NCBI RefSeq assembly: GCF_001908275.1
Contig: NZ_CP018620.1
Span: 5,952,001 to 6,016,000, forward strand
Source: Paenibacillus xylanexedens
Lineage (GTDB): Bacteria > Bacillota > Bacilli > Paenibacillales > Paenibacillaceae
Reading direction: 5' to 3'
DNA: 64,000 bases
Within the stretch, counting starts at the first letter, position 1, and each line of letters starts with the position of its first letter. The position numbers were made by a program, and so were the translations under genes. The notes under the pieces were generated by a model. The model made no database searches, had not been told where the DNA came from, and saw only the letters and a list, made by a program, of their open reading frames with translations. Shown here in pieces: positions 1 to 7,885 of this stretch.

Positions 1-610
1 GGAATGTAATATGGAAGAACGATTGTGTACTTTTCGCCCCATCGATGGCAGCGGCCTCGTACAGCTCCTGTGGAATGCCTTTCATCCCTGCAAGCAGCAA
101 TACCACGCCACCACCCACACCCCATAAGGACATGAGAATCAATGCGGGCTTAACCCAGTTCGGATCAAGAAGCCAAGCAGGACCCTGAATACCGAAGATC
201 GCAAGTGCCTGGTTGATCAAACCTTCCGTCGGCGCAAGCAAGTGGATGAAGAGCAATGAACTCGCAACCACCGGAACAACGGAAGGCAGGTAGAACAGAA
301 TACGGAAGAAGGTGATCCCTTTGATTTTTTTGTTCAGGTAATAGGCAATCCAGAGCGAGATCGACATGCCCAGCGGAATGGATATCAGCGCATAGAAGAA
401 TGTATTGCCGACGGATTTCCAGAAGATCGGATCATCGGTCAGTAGCGTTTTGTAGTTGTCGATACCGATGAATTCAGGGGACTGGAACAGATCCCAATTC
501 GTGAAGCTCATATAGATGGAAAACAGGATCGGACCCAGGGTCAGCCCCAGAAACCCGATCAGCCAAGGCGAGATGAAGATGTAGAACCATTTCCCGTCCT
601 TTTTTCTCAC
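1..610 (-). CDS. ABC sugar transporter permease, MalF/UgpA-type (3' end off window)
   Basis: This is an inner-membrane permease subunit of a carbohydrate ABC importer. The visible part starts VRKKDGKWFYIF, then a first membrane span (ISPWLIGFLGLTLGPILF), the TNWD segment typical of MalF-like permeases, and several further spans. Near the left edge is the EAA loop that contacts the ATPase (ELYEAAAIDGA). The stop codon lies beyond base 1. I chose the GTG at 610 because GGGAGGG sits six bases before it; an in-frame ATG at 625 has no Shine-Dalgarno sequence. It follows the binding-protein gene by about 100 bases on the same strand, so the operon order is binding protein, then permease, with a second permease probably outside the window. 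The sugar cannot be read from the sequence. Confidence 0.9.
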   Translation of the reverse strand, partial: MRKKDGKWFYIFISPWLIGFLGLTLGPILFSIYMSFTNWDLFQSPEFIGIDNYKTLLTDDPIFWKSVGNTFFYALISIPLGMSISLWIAYYLNKKIKGITFFRILFYLPSVVPVVASSLLFIHLLAPTEGLINQALAIFGIQGPAWLLDPNWVKPALILMSLWGVGGGVVLLLAGMKGIPQELYEAAAIDGAKSTQSFFHITF

Positions 611-711
611 GTTAAGCCCTCCCATGACGCAGAGAGCAGATGGAACCCGCATTCACGCCGATTCCACCTGTCCTGCTGTCGCTGCTATTTGTGCATGTTC
701 AGAAAAACCCT

Positions 712-1983
712 CTATTTGTAGAGTCTTTCCAGTCCACTCTGAATTTCGGTTACGGTATCATCAAGCGTGGCTTTGTTGTTGAAGTACACACCCAGCTTAT
801 CGTTAATGAGCTTCATCATTTCGTTCCATTGCGGGTTGAATGGTTCTGCATAGATTGTCGATTCACTGAAAGCAGCCATGTTGATTTTTTTGCCGCCGTA
901 TTCAGCATTCAGGAATTCATCACTGGACAGACCGGCTTTGGTTGCAGGAGCATCCTGACCCGCTTTGACCATTGGCATCTGTGCTTCCGGTGTGGTCAGT
1001 GCTTCGATTACTTTGAATGCTTCTTCCTTGTGTTTGGATGCGTTGGTAATGGTTAACCCGTTAAAGAAGGCGTTCGTTTCGCCCCATACCGGAGAGATAT
1101 CCCAATTAATGCCTTCCACCTTGGCAAGTGAACCGATGTTCCAGAACCCTGTCGTTTCCATGGCGATCTTGCCTTGAGCGAACAGCGGATCAGCTCCGAT
1201 ATTCCCCATGTCGGCAATCTCGGTTGGCGTTGGTCCCGCACCGTGTGTGAAGGTCAGATCATTCATGAATTGTAATGCTTTACGCACAGGCTCTGTATTG
1301 AATGTTGGTTTGCCACTCTCATCGAACAATGAGCCACCGTTCTGGTAGATGAGCTGCATCCATTGCGGCCACCAGCTGCCTGGGTAGTAACCCCATTGAG
1401 TCGTTTTGCCGTTCTCCTTCACCGTCAGCTTCTGAGCTGCCGCCATCAGATCATCCTGCGTCCAATCTTTGGTTGGGTATTCCACCCCAGCCTTGTCGAA
1501 CAGATCTTTGTTATAAAAGAGGACCATCGCACCTGCCCGATCCGGCAAACCAAATTGTTTGCCATCATACTTCATCAGGTTTGCGATATCATCGGAATAA
1601 CGCTCGGACATGTTCACATTGTTCGCCTGAATCATGTCATCCAGCGGTATAATCTGATTCTTGGAGGCGTAAGCCTGATAGTTCTCGGCAATCATCATGA
1701 TGTCCGGCGCCGTTCCTCCGGCGATCATGGTCTGTACCTTCTGGTCATAATCCCCTGCAACCACGTTCAGCTTCACGTTAATATCGGGATACGTCTGTTT
1801 CACAATGTCGAGTCGTTCCTGATAAATCTTTTTCTCATCCTCCGAGCCCCAGATTGTCATGCTCAAATCAACCTTGCCACCGGACTCGCCGGAAGAACCG
1901 TTTTTACTCCCGCTGCTACAGGCTGTAAGTCCCATTACCATGACCAGCATCAATAACGAAATGACCTTTAGACTTCTTCTCAT
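712..1983 (-). CDS. Extracellular sugar-binding lipoprotein (ABC importer, family 1)
   Basis: This is a lipid-anchored solute-binding protein that captures a sugar or oligosaccharide outside the membrane and delivers it to the permease encoded next to it. Residues 1-22 form a signal peptide ending in a lipobox (LTAC, Cys22) followed by a Ser/Gly linker. The body has the family-1 features: an early TIWGSEDEKK segment, GGTAPDIMMIAENYQ, and the C-terminal half with QGKIAMETTGFWNIG. At 423 residues it is full length for the family. GGGGG precedes the ATG by about seven bases. The 180 bases upstream carry three GAAAC/GTTTC operator-like sites for the adjacent LacI regulator, so substrate-induced derepression is likely. 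Confidence 0.93.
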   Translation of the reverse strand: MRRSLKVISLLMLVMVMGLTACSSGSKNGSSGESGGKVDLSMTIWGSEDEKKIYQERLDIVKQTYPDINVKLNVVAGDYDQKVQTMIAGGTAPDIMMIAENYQAYASKNQIIPLDDMIQANNVNMSERYSDDIANLMKYDGKQFGLPDRAGAMVLFYNKDLFDKAGVEYPTKDWTQDDLMAAAQKLTVKENGKTTQWGYYPGSWWPQWMQLIYQNGGSLFDESGKPTFNTEPVRKALQFMNDLTFTHGAGPTPTEIADMGNIGADPLFAQGKIAMETTGFWNIGSLAKVEGINWDISPVWGETNAFFNGLTITNASKHKEEAFKVIEALTTPEAQMPMVKAGQDAPATKAGLSSDEFLNAEYGGKKINMAAFSESTIYAEPFNPQWNEMMKLINDKLGVYFNNKATLDDTVTEIQSGLERLYK

Positions 1984-2022
1984 ACGTTACGCCCCCTTGA
2001 TATAATGAATGGATGACTACAC

Positions 2023-2036
2023 TGAAACCCGTTTCA
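2023..2036. promoter_or_regulatory. Candidate LacI-family operator 1
   Basis: TGAAACCCGTTTCA is a near-perfect inverted repeat 40-55 bases upstream of the binding-protein start. It has the TGAAA...TTTCA arms seen in the other three sites near this regulator. Confidence 0.6.
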
Positions 2037-2052
2037 TGAAATGGGTTTCATT
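2036..2052. promoter_or_regulatory. Candidate LacI-family operator 2 (identical copy at 3261)
   Basis: ATGAAATGGGTTTCATT occurs here and again, identical over 17 bases, at 3261-3277 in front of the LacI gene itself. It directly abuts operator 1, which suggests cooperative or overlapping binding. Confidence 0.7.
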
Positions 2053-2082
2053 AAGCTGAAACATAAAACCCGTTCCACTTTA

Positions 2083-2096
2083 TGAAAGGGGTTTCA
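2083..2096. promoter_or_regulatory. Candidate LacI-family operator 3
   Basis: TGAAAGGGGTTTCA has the same arms as the other sites and lies about 100 bases upstream of the binding-protein start, probably over or near the promoter. Confidence 0.55.
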
Positions 2097-2163
2097 TTCA
2101 CGCACTCATTATATTTCACCCTTCGAGGAAATGTCAACGCTTTCTTTTCCAATTACAGGCCCT

Positions 2164-3192
2164 TTATCTTGCAGCAGGTCCTGTACTTTGACGCACAATC
2201 AGCTCCGGTTGCAGAATGATCTGCTTCTTCGGTTTGCCTTGGTTAATCAACTCATGCAGCACATCCACAGCCTGTTTGCCAAGCTGATACGTGTTCTGGG
2301 ATACGGTTGTCAGTTCCGGTATAACGGCACTGGCGAGAGGTGTATCATCAAAACCTACAATGGATATATCCTTCGGAATTGAGAGCCCATGCTCAATCGT
2401 CGACTTGATCGCACCAATCGCTGTGTTGTCATTGACGCAGATGACTGCGGTGGGCGGGTTGTCACGATCCAGCAGTTTGGACATCTCCCGTTTGCCATCG
2501 TCGATGGAGAAGCTGCCGAGCAATTGCCGTTCTTTTGGTATTTCGAGCCCATGCTCCCGAAGTTTCTTCTGCACAGCTCTGACCTTGACCATGGTGGTGG
2601 ACAACTCTTTCAGGCCGCCAACAAAGGCGATATCGCGATGCCCCAGTTCAAGCAAATGCTCAGCTGCAAGGGCTGCCCCCGCACCTTCATCCGTGTACAC
2701 CCGGTGAAACCCGCCTTTGGCAATATTGCCATTGACCAGCACGATTGGCATACGTTTGCCCATATCAATCAATTCCTGAGCCATGTCATCCGGACAGACC
2801 TGCATGTTGATTCGCCCGCCGAGAAAAATAATCCCGTCTACCCGCTTCTCTCGCAGGATGGACAAATATTCAGATTCCCTGTTGTAGTCGCCTGCTGTAT
2901 TGCACAGAAAGAACGTATACCCCAATCCGCGAGCCTCATTCTCCGCACCCCAGAACACTTCCGGGAAAAACGGGTTCGTGATGTCCGGCAGGATGATGGC
3001 GATGGTGCCCGTCTCTTTTTTGATCAGACTGCGCGCCTGCGCGTTGGGCTGAAACTGGTGTTTTTCAATGATGGACATAATCTTCTCTCGGGTGCTTGCA
3101 CGCACAGGTGCCGTATCATTCAGTACCCGGGAGACCGTCGCTACAGATACATTTGCTTCTTTGGCGATGTCGTATATGGTGATCGGTGTCAT
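2164..3192 (-). CDS. LacI-family transcriptional regulator of the sugar ABC operon
   Basis: This is a DNA-binding repressor with an N-terminal LacI helix-turn-helix (ITIYDIAKEANVSVATVSRVL, residues 4-24), a hinge region, and a periplasmic-binding-protein-like effector domain (IAIILPDITNPFFPEVFWG, then DGIIFLGG, and VICVNDNTAIGA). Its 342 residues are the usual length. AAGGAAGG precedes the ATG. The downstream gene on the same strand is the sugar-binding lipoprotein, 180 bases away, with operator-like palindromes between them and one upstream of this gene, so it probably represses both the transporter and itself until the imported sugar binds. The inducer is unknown. Confidence 0.92.
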   Translation of the reverse strand: MTPITIYDIAKEANVSVATVSRVLNDTAPVRASTREKIMSIIEKHQFQPNAQARSLIKKETGTIAIILPDITNPFFPEVFWGAENEARGLGYTFFLCNTAGDYNRESEYLSILREKRVDGIIFLGGRINMQVCPDDMAQELIDMGKRMPIVLVNGNIAKGGFHRVYTDEGAGAALAAEHLLELGHRDIAFVGGLKELSTTMVKVRAVQKKLREHGLEIPKERQLLGSFSIDDGKREMSKLLDRDNPPTAVICVNDNTAIGAIKSTIEHGLSIPKDISIVGFDDTPLASAVIPELTTVSQNTYQLGKQAVDVLHELINQGKPKKQIILQPELIVRQSTGPAAR

Positions 3193-3260
3193 AGCGGAAC
3201 CTTCCTTTTTCTCTAATTTTCCCTATTTTCCCTGCTTATCATACCAGATAAGGTATGGCG

Positions 3261-3277
3261 ATGAAATGGGTTTCATT
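3261..3277. promoter_or_regulatory. Candidate autoregulatory LacI operator
   Basis: This is a 17-base exact copy of the site at 2036-2052 (ATGAAATGGGTTTCATT), 69 bases upstream of the LacI start. Its position suggests autorepression. Confidence 0.65.
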
Positions 3278-3481
3278 GACGGGCGAATGATTTCACACTG
3301 AACCCATAGAAATTCCGGGTATAACATTCATACGTGAATTGTTCGTTGCATTACGCATTAGCGTCAATATTTTTACAGGACATGTTTGCTTTTCTTTATT
3401 TCACCTTCTAATCTGCGTTTATGGTCCATATATTAAATTGTAAGCGAATTCATTGGAGATTAGAGGAGTGTGAACAACGTC

Positions 3482-3844
3482 ATGATCATTCAAGTCAGTC
3501 CGCTGGCAGAAGCAAGACTTACTGAAAAGCTGGGAGAACGACCAGGCTATTTCAAATTGTTTTATGATACCGATGGATGCGGTTGTGACGGAATTGCGGT
3601 ACTTCTGATCTTGAACGAACCGGATAGCGATGATGTTACCGTAGAAGCGGGGTCGCTTCCCTTTGTAATCAACAAACAGCAGCAGATTTACTTTGAGCCC
3701 TCTCTGCGTCTGCAATCCGAGCACAGTTTCCCTTCATTCCGACTGAGCAGCGATTCCATGATCTATGGCAGTAATGTCAAAGTCCATGATTTACGAGATA
3801 CCGCAGACGTAGCCCCTCAGCCCACTGGATGGTTTGTACGATAA
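3482..3844 (+). CDS. HesB/IscA-like iron-sulfur biosynthesis family protein
   Basis: A small cytosolic protein of 120 residues starting MIIQVSPLAEARLTEKLG, the typical opening of the HesB/IscA-like (Fe-S_biosyn) family in Bacillales. It has the DTDGCGCDG cysteine cluster early and a C-terminal part (SDSMIYGSNVKVHDL) seen in the short Bacillus members. Classical IscA proteins keep three conserved cysteines, including a C-terminal CxC. Here only the central pair is present, so an Fe-S scaffold role is uncertain. The start is ambiguous: a GTG at 3470 lies only one base after GAGGAG, so I prefer the ATG at 3482, 13 bases from it. It is a single-gene unit with a terminator behind it. Confidence 0.8.
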   Translation: MIIQVSPLAEARLTEKLGERPGYFKLFYDTDGCGCDGIAVLLILNEPDSDDVTVEAGSLPFVINKQQQIYFEPSLRLQSEHSFPSFRLSSDSMIYGSNVKVHDLRDTADVAPQPTGWFVR

Positions 3845-3866
3845 ACGTTTAATTAGCACTATAATC

Positions 3867-3909
3867 AAAACCTCCCAAGCCCAGATGCTCCGTGGGACGG
3901 GAGGTTTTT
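3867..3909 (+). terminator. Rho-independent terminator
   Basis: The arms CCTCCC and GGGAGG, with an inner CCCA/TGGG pairing, are followed by TTTTTT. It lies 25 bases after the IscA-like gene. Confidence 0.85.
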
Positions 3910-3994
3910 TAAGATTTTAATGAGTTCATTAGGCATTATTTTCGTAAACATTTCATGTGAGCTAACGTTTGTTGTCAGTTCAATTTTACTAAGA

Positions 3995-4420
3995 TTACTT
4001 CACAACAATTTCAATTGGGTTCATGGTCATAGAGATATCCGCGGTCATATCCACAATGAGATTTTGTTTCCCTTTTTTGGTTACTATAAACTCATCTTCA
4101 ACCTCAACCACTTGACCTGACTTAAACTCAGTTACATATCCCACATCCGCATAATTACGCTGCTCGTTACTACCGGAGAAGGAAAAACGAATGATAGGTT
4201 TTCCATGAGATACTTCAACTGGTTTAATACCTGTATATTTTAAAATTCCTTTTACTTTCAGTGCCTCACCAGTACCTAAAACAGTTGGTGTTGTTACTTC
4301 GAGAATAAAATCAGATGCTACTACATGTTCAGTAATATTATCCTCATTTTTTTCGGTTGATGAACATCCAGCTATTATCATGGATACCACTAATACCAAC
4401 ATTAAGATGCTATTACTCAT
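3995..4420 (-). CDS. Small lipoprotein of unknown function
   Basis: A 141-residue protein I do not recognise. Residues 1-19 are a lipoprotein signal with lipobox IAGC (Cys19), followed by an acidic linker. The rest is beta-rich (LEVTTPTVLGTGEALKVKG...) and resembles an immunoglobulin-like extracellular fold of the kind found in many Bacillales secreted proteins. The ATG at 4420 has a distant ribosome-binding site (GGAGAGAGGTGA, about 15 bases away), so initiation may be weak. It is convergent with the preceding IscA-like gene and its downstream end has no clear terminator. Its function cannot be inferred. Confidence 0.7.
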   Translation of the reverse strand: MSNSILMLVLVVSMIIAGCSSTEKNEDNITEHVVASDFILEVTTPTVLGTGEALKVKGILKYTGIKPVEVSHGKPIIRFSFSGSNEQRNYADVGYVTEFKSGQVVEVEDEFIVTKKGKQNLIVDMTADISMTMNPIEIVVK

Positions 4421-4682
4421 TTTAATAATTTCGTATCACCTCTCTCCTACTCTAACGAATGATACGTTTCAATAACTCGGACTTATTTTCTCTCTCTTAA
4501 AAAGGTAATTTCTAGTTCTGTCCCTCGATATCTTATCAATGTTGTATCGAACGTACTATTACTTTTTTAGAATATATTGTTGTATAATTTAAAGTATGGA
4601 AAAATTATTAACTGATTTAACCAAAATTTAACCAAATGGGTTCAATCCTTTATGGACTTGTGGTATAGCTAAATAGGTTTAA

Positions 4683-4876
4683 TCCTTTTGTTTGGCTGGT
4701 GCGGCAAAAAATTACCTGTGATGAGGTCGTCCTTGAAGCGCTGGGTGAGCGGGAATCTTTTTCATATGGCATGACACTTCTTATGCTGTCTCGTTTTTTT
4801 CCAAAGCTCTCATCCACGGATTATTAATCTTTCATTTTTCTTCAACAACAAGAATGAGACGAAACGGAGAGTTACA
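4683..4876 (+). pseudogene. Remnant of M56/BlaR1-type peptidase domain (5' part of the next gene)
   Basis: Read in frame from 4683, this stretch encodes PFVWLVRQK, ITCDEVVLEALGE and FSYGMTLLMLS before a stop at 4826. These match the segment after the HExxH helix in BlaR1/MecR1-like M56 metallopeptidases (NPFxW..., CDExVL..L, YGxxLL). In the other frame the sequence continues as FNNKNETKRRVT straight into the ATG of the next gene, which is the linker normally found after the M56 catalytic domain. The HExxH region itself is missing. So the peptidase gene has lost its 5' part and gained a frameshift near 4825. Confidence 0.7.
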
Positions 4877-6091
4877 ATGATTACGAAGTTTAAACAAGGT
4901 TCATACAAACTATTTGCCACGGCTATTTTGCTGATATTAGTTTTAAGCGCAGTTTTGGTTACCAACGCCATTGTCGATTCAAATGCTTCTCAAGCAACGG
5001 ATTCAAAGGAAGAAAATACGGTTTCCTCCTTTCAGATCGACAGACTGATTCCATCTTCCAAATGGTTTCATAATCTGGACCGGGCGCTCGCTTTTTCAAC
5101 GTTTGACTTTAAACTGCCTGATTATCTGCCCGAAGGGTATCGCCTAAAAAATGTGGATTTAAATGAGAATTTCAGTAAAGCCAATAAAGCAGACTGGATT
5201 GAATTCGTTACGATCACATTCGTATCGAACTTTGGCCAACAAGACGAGCAAAATTTTGAGATAAAAGCTTCTAAAGGAAACGGCACTTTGCTGGAACATC
5301 AATTATTGTGGGGGGCTTCGTATTCCCAAGAACCAGGCCGTGTTCCTTCTTACCGGCAAGAAGACCTGACAATAGCCAGTATGAAAGGTATTATGTACAC
5401 CACTACAAGGCCCAAGTATAAGAAAAAACCTGAAACAGCCAAAAGTTTTGTATGGCAGGAAAACGGTGTAACATATTCGATCAATTATTATAGCGCTGAT
5501 CTTACACAAGAAGAACTGGTGAAAGTCGTTCAGTCATTTGCTTTGCCAGAACAAGTTCAATATGTCGATTATAAGGGTGAGGGCAATTCATTCCCTTTAT
5601 ATGATGAGACGGATTTGCAGGAAGCAAAACATATTCTTGGCTTTCCAGTGAAATTCCCGTTTGCCCTGTCAGACTATGGTCTTAAAGTTTCCGATTCGGT
5701 TATGCAGCAGGCTGATGATCAGAACACCGGGTTCTACATTAGACCGGACGCAGACGCCTTGAAGAATAGTTATCGTGTTCCTTACAATTCCTCCATTTAT
5801 GAAATAAATGACACGATTGATTATTATCAGAGCAAAGCGCCTATTGTAGATGTGAGCAAGTTGTCGTTTATGCACAAATTGGTGATTAACGGTATCGAAA
5901 TATCGGCATATGCAGATAAAGATCATATCTATTGGGAGCCTATCCATTCGGATAACAATCAGTTGAAGTTCAAAACTCAAACGTATTACATGTGGAAGCA
6001 AGACGGTATTTATTATACGGCTTTTTTCCTTGGGGTGGACAAACACCAGGAAGAAAATCTTAAAGCTTTAGTAATCGCTCCTGTCCAATAA
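4877..6091 (+). CDS. DUF4367-like extracellular domain, 3' remnant of an M56 peptidase gene
   Basis: The 404-residue product starts MITKFKQGSYKL, has one membrane span (residues 12-31), then a large extracellular part with two repeats of a YLPEGY-type module (LPDYLPEGYRLKN near residue 80; FPVKFPFALSDYGLKV near 257), typical of DUF4367 proteins. In Paenibacillus and relatives this domain is commonly the C-terminal half of BlaR1-like M56 peptidases. The sequence upstream of the ATG encodes the matching linker in the same frame, so this is probably the surviving 3' part of such a gene. A fortuitous GGAGAG seven bases before the ATG could still allow translation of a membrane-anchored sensor-like protein. 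Confidence 0.65.
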   Translation: MITKFKQGSYKLFATAILLILVLSAVLVTNAIVDSNASQATDSKEENTVSSFQIDRLIPSSKWFHNLDRALAFSTFDFKLPDYLPEGYRLKNVDLNENFSKANKADWIEFVTITFVSNFGQQDEQNFEIKASKGNGTLLEHQLLWGASYSQEPGRVPSYRQEDLTIASMKGIMYTTTRPKYKKKPETAKSFVWQENGVTYSINYYSADLTQEELVKVVQSFALPEQVQYVDYKGEGNSFPLYDETDLQEAKHILGFPVKFPFALSDYGLKVSDSVMQQADDQNTGFYIRPDADALKNSYRVPYNSSIYEINDTIDYYQSKAPIVDVSKLSFMHKLVINGIEISAYADKDHIYWEPIHSDNNQLKFKTQTYYMWKQDGIYYTAFFLGVDKHQEENLKALVIAPVQ

Positions 6092-6242
6092 CCAGGAAAA
6101 TGAGGTCAACATTATGAGAATCAGATTAGCACTTAAGGAGGATCAATTCGTACCGTCGGTCATTACGTTGAATTATAAGTATTGGAGCGGAGGTTTTCAG
6201 CTAAGGCTAAGTTAACCTGCCCGTTAGCTGAACAAAAACAAC

Positions 6243-6310
6243 CGATCACGTGAACTGCACCTCCATTGTTAGTCGTGTTTAACAAATGGGGTGCAGTTCA
6301 CAAGCTGATC
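6243..6310. repeat. Palindromic element with IS150-type terminal repeats
   Basis: GTGAACTGCACC (6250-6261) and GGTGCAGTTCAC (6290-6301) are perfect 12-base inverted repeats. The match extends imperfectly inward (CCATTGTTA against TAACAAATGG) and outward (CGATCA/TGATCG). The arm sequence resembles the TG-ACTGCACCC ends of IS3-family/IS150-group elements, but the interval holds no transposase. It may be a collapsed insertion or a miniature element. The rest of 6092-6388 contains no convincing gene. Confidence 0.5.
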
Positions 6311-6388
6311 GACTGCTTTCTGAGGTTTATTGAGCTATCGTATACTTTTAGTGTAACAAATGGCGACTAATATAATTTGACACTTCAG

Positions 6389-7033
6389 TCATCGAAAACC
6401 GAAATGCTTTTCAACTTCTAATAACATCTGCTCTTTATTGGACTGAGATGTTCTCATAAACCATTTTAATTGATACTGCTCCGCTTGTTGCAGGTAATGA
6501 TTCGATGCTCTAACCACCGTGTTTAATGTTTCGTCCCGTGCACGTTGTGAATCTGATAAACTAGGGAACACATCCTCCATGCCTCTCAGATGATCTCGAT
6601 CCAGATACTCCGCTCGAATTAGGTCATCTTCTGCAAACATATAAACAACGCGGTTAGGGTTAACAATCTCCCTTAGATAAGCAGGTTCCATAAAAGTATC
6701 TACTACGATTGGCTTCTCTTTCCCCATCTGTAACAAATCCAAAATAATAAACTCAACACTTTCATCAAACACTGAATTTAACCAGTGACTTCTATCGTTC
6801 CCACGCCCTAAAAAGAACCATTCCCAATCAATGAAGTGTCGTAATATTGCTGGATGATCCTGTGGATTAGCCTTTTTTTGATAATCGAAAGTATGGTCAT
6901 CTGAGGAATAATAATTCATATCCCATTTTGAAGAAAGTAACTTTGTCATCGTGCTTTTGCCGCCGCAAGGGCCTCCACATATCCAATAAACATGATCTAA
7001 ATATTCTCTTAATAGTCGGTCTGAAATCTTCAT
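6389..7033 (-). CDS. P-loop kinase-like protein
   Basis: A soluble protein of 214 residues with a Walker A motif close to the N-terminus (GGPCGGKST, about residues 18-26), as in small-molecule kinases of the adenylylsulfate/shikimate-kinase type. A likely LID-type segment is rich in Arg/Asp (EYLDRDHLRGMEDVF). The strand PIVVDTF may carry the Walker B acidic residue. The substrate is unknown; members of this P-loop group phosphorylate nucleosides, sugars or antibiotics. The ATG at 7033 is chosen because AAGGGGATGG precedes it; a GTG at 7099 opens a longer frame without a ribosome-binding site. It is a single gene with no obvious partner. Confidence 0.75.
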   Translation of the reverse strand: MKISDRLLREYLDHVYWICGGPCGGKSTMTKLLSSKWDMNYYSSDDHTFDYQKKANPQDHPAILRHFIDWEWFFLGRGNDRSHWLNSVFDESVEFIILDLLQMGKEKPIVVDTFMEPAYLREIVNPNRVVYMFAEDDLIRAEYLDRDHLRGMEDVFPSLSDSQRARDETLNTVVRASNHYLQQAEQYQLKWFMRTSQSNKEQMLLEVEKHFGFR

Positions 7034-7190
7034 TGTATAACCATCCCCTTGTCTAAGATTATTTCTTAAAAGGGATAATGTTTCTTTTCCTATTTGCACT
7101 AAATGTCCAGGTCGCTGGCATTTCTACACCGCCTTTCCGAGCTTATTTTCTGATAAATTTATTCCTCGGAATCGCTTTTCAAAATCACAA

Positions 7191-7667
7191 CTAATGATCT
7201 GTATACTGCAAAGCGTGAATCGGTGTACCTTTAGTGACTTCACCTGTCAATGTATTGATTTCTAGTGGCTCTACTAAAACCTTCCATCCATTTTCGCTTT
7301 TAAAAATTTTATACGGGAGTGGTGGTGACTGTTCGTAGTCTTGTCCTGCATACTTTTGAACCACATAAAGTTGAACTTCATCCTTGTTGGTTTGTCTGCT
7401 TTCCACAATTTCATACCCTATAGTTGGATTAGTTTTAAGATCCTTTACATATCCTTCTTCACGACTTTTCTCATCCAAATAATTGGTATCTTCAGAATAG
7501 AACATCATTCCCTCTACATCCTTAGCAATGTAAGCCTGAAAGTACTCCGTTGCTGCTTCCATCGGAGTTTGGGCTACAACTCTTTCTGCAGTAGTAGTCG
7601 ATGCTACTAAAATAGAACCAGCAACAACACCAGCAAGTAAAAGCGATACTATTCTTTTTCCTTTCAT
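7191..7667 (-). CDS. Secreted protein with NTF2-like fold
   Basis: A 158-residue exported protein. Residues 1-33 form a Sec signal peptide (KRIVSLLLAGVVAGSILVAS) with a probable cleavage site after AQT or AVA-like residues. The mature part begins with PMEAATEYFQAYIAKDVEGM, the classic start of NTF2-like domains of the DUF4878/SnoaL sort, followed by alternating strands (YEIVESRQ, VQLYVVQKY, PYKIFKSENGWKVLVEPL). Such domains usually bind small ligands or act in the cell envelope; no catalytic residues are apparent. AAGGAG lies ten bases before the ATG. It is transcribed alone. Confidence 0.7.
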   Translation of the reverse strand: MKGKRIVSLLLAGVVAGSILVASTTTAERVVAQTPMEAATEYFQAYIAKDVEGMMFYSEDTNYLDEKSREEGYVKDLKTNPTIGYEIVESRQTNKDEVQLYVVQKYAGQDYEQSPPLPYKIFKSENGWKVLVEPLEINTLTGEVTKGTPIHALQYTDH

Positions 7668-7885
7668 TGATTGAGAACTCCTTTTTAGTGATAGTGTTGG
7701 TAATAGTGATCAAATTTTCTTTAGATCTACTTAGTATAACGCATTGAATTATTGGAAAGTTTTTATATTTATGAGAAATTTGTTTACATCTATCTTTCAG
7801 CCTCTTTATCCAAACTCTTCTTTACGCCCACTCCACTTAATGTTAGATTTTATAACATATCATTATGAAAGCGAGTGGGTTGAAG

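Noticed and set aside
2389..3216. 275-aa + strand frame
   Set aside because: Lies wholly on the antisense of the LacI gene, which has clear domain motifs; the product has no family features.
6114..6215. 33-aa + frame (MRIRLALKED...)
   Set aside because: No ribosome-binding site at proper spacing and no known family; too short to support.
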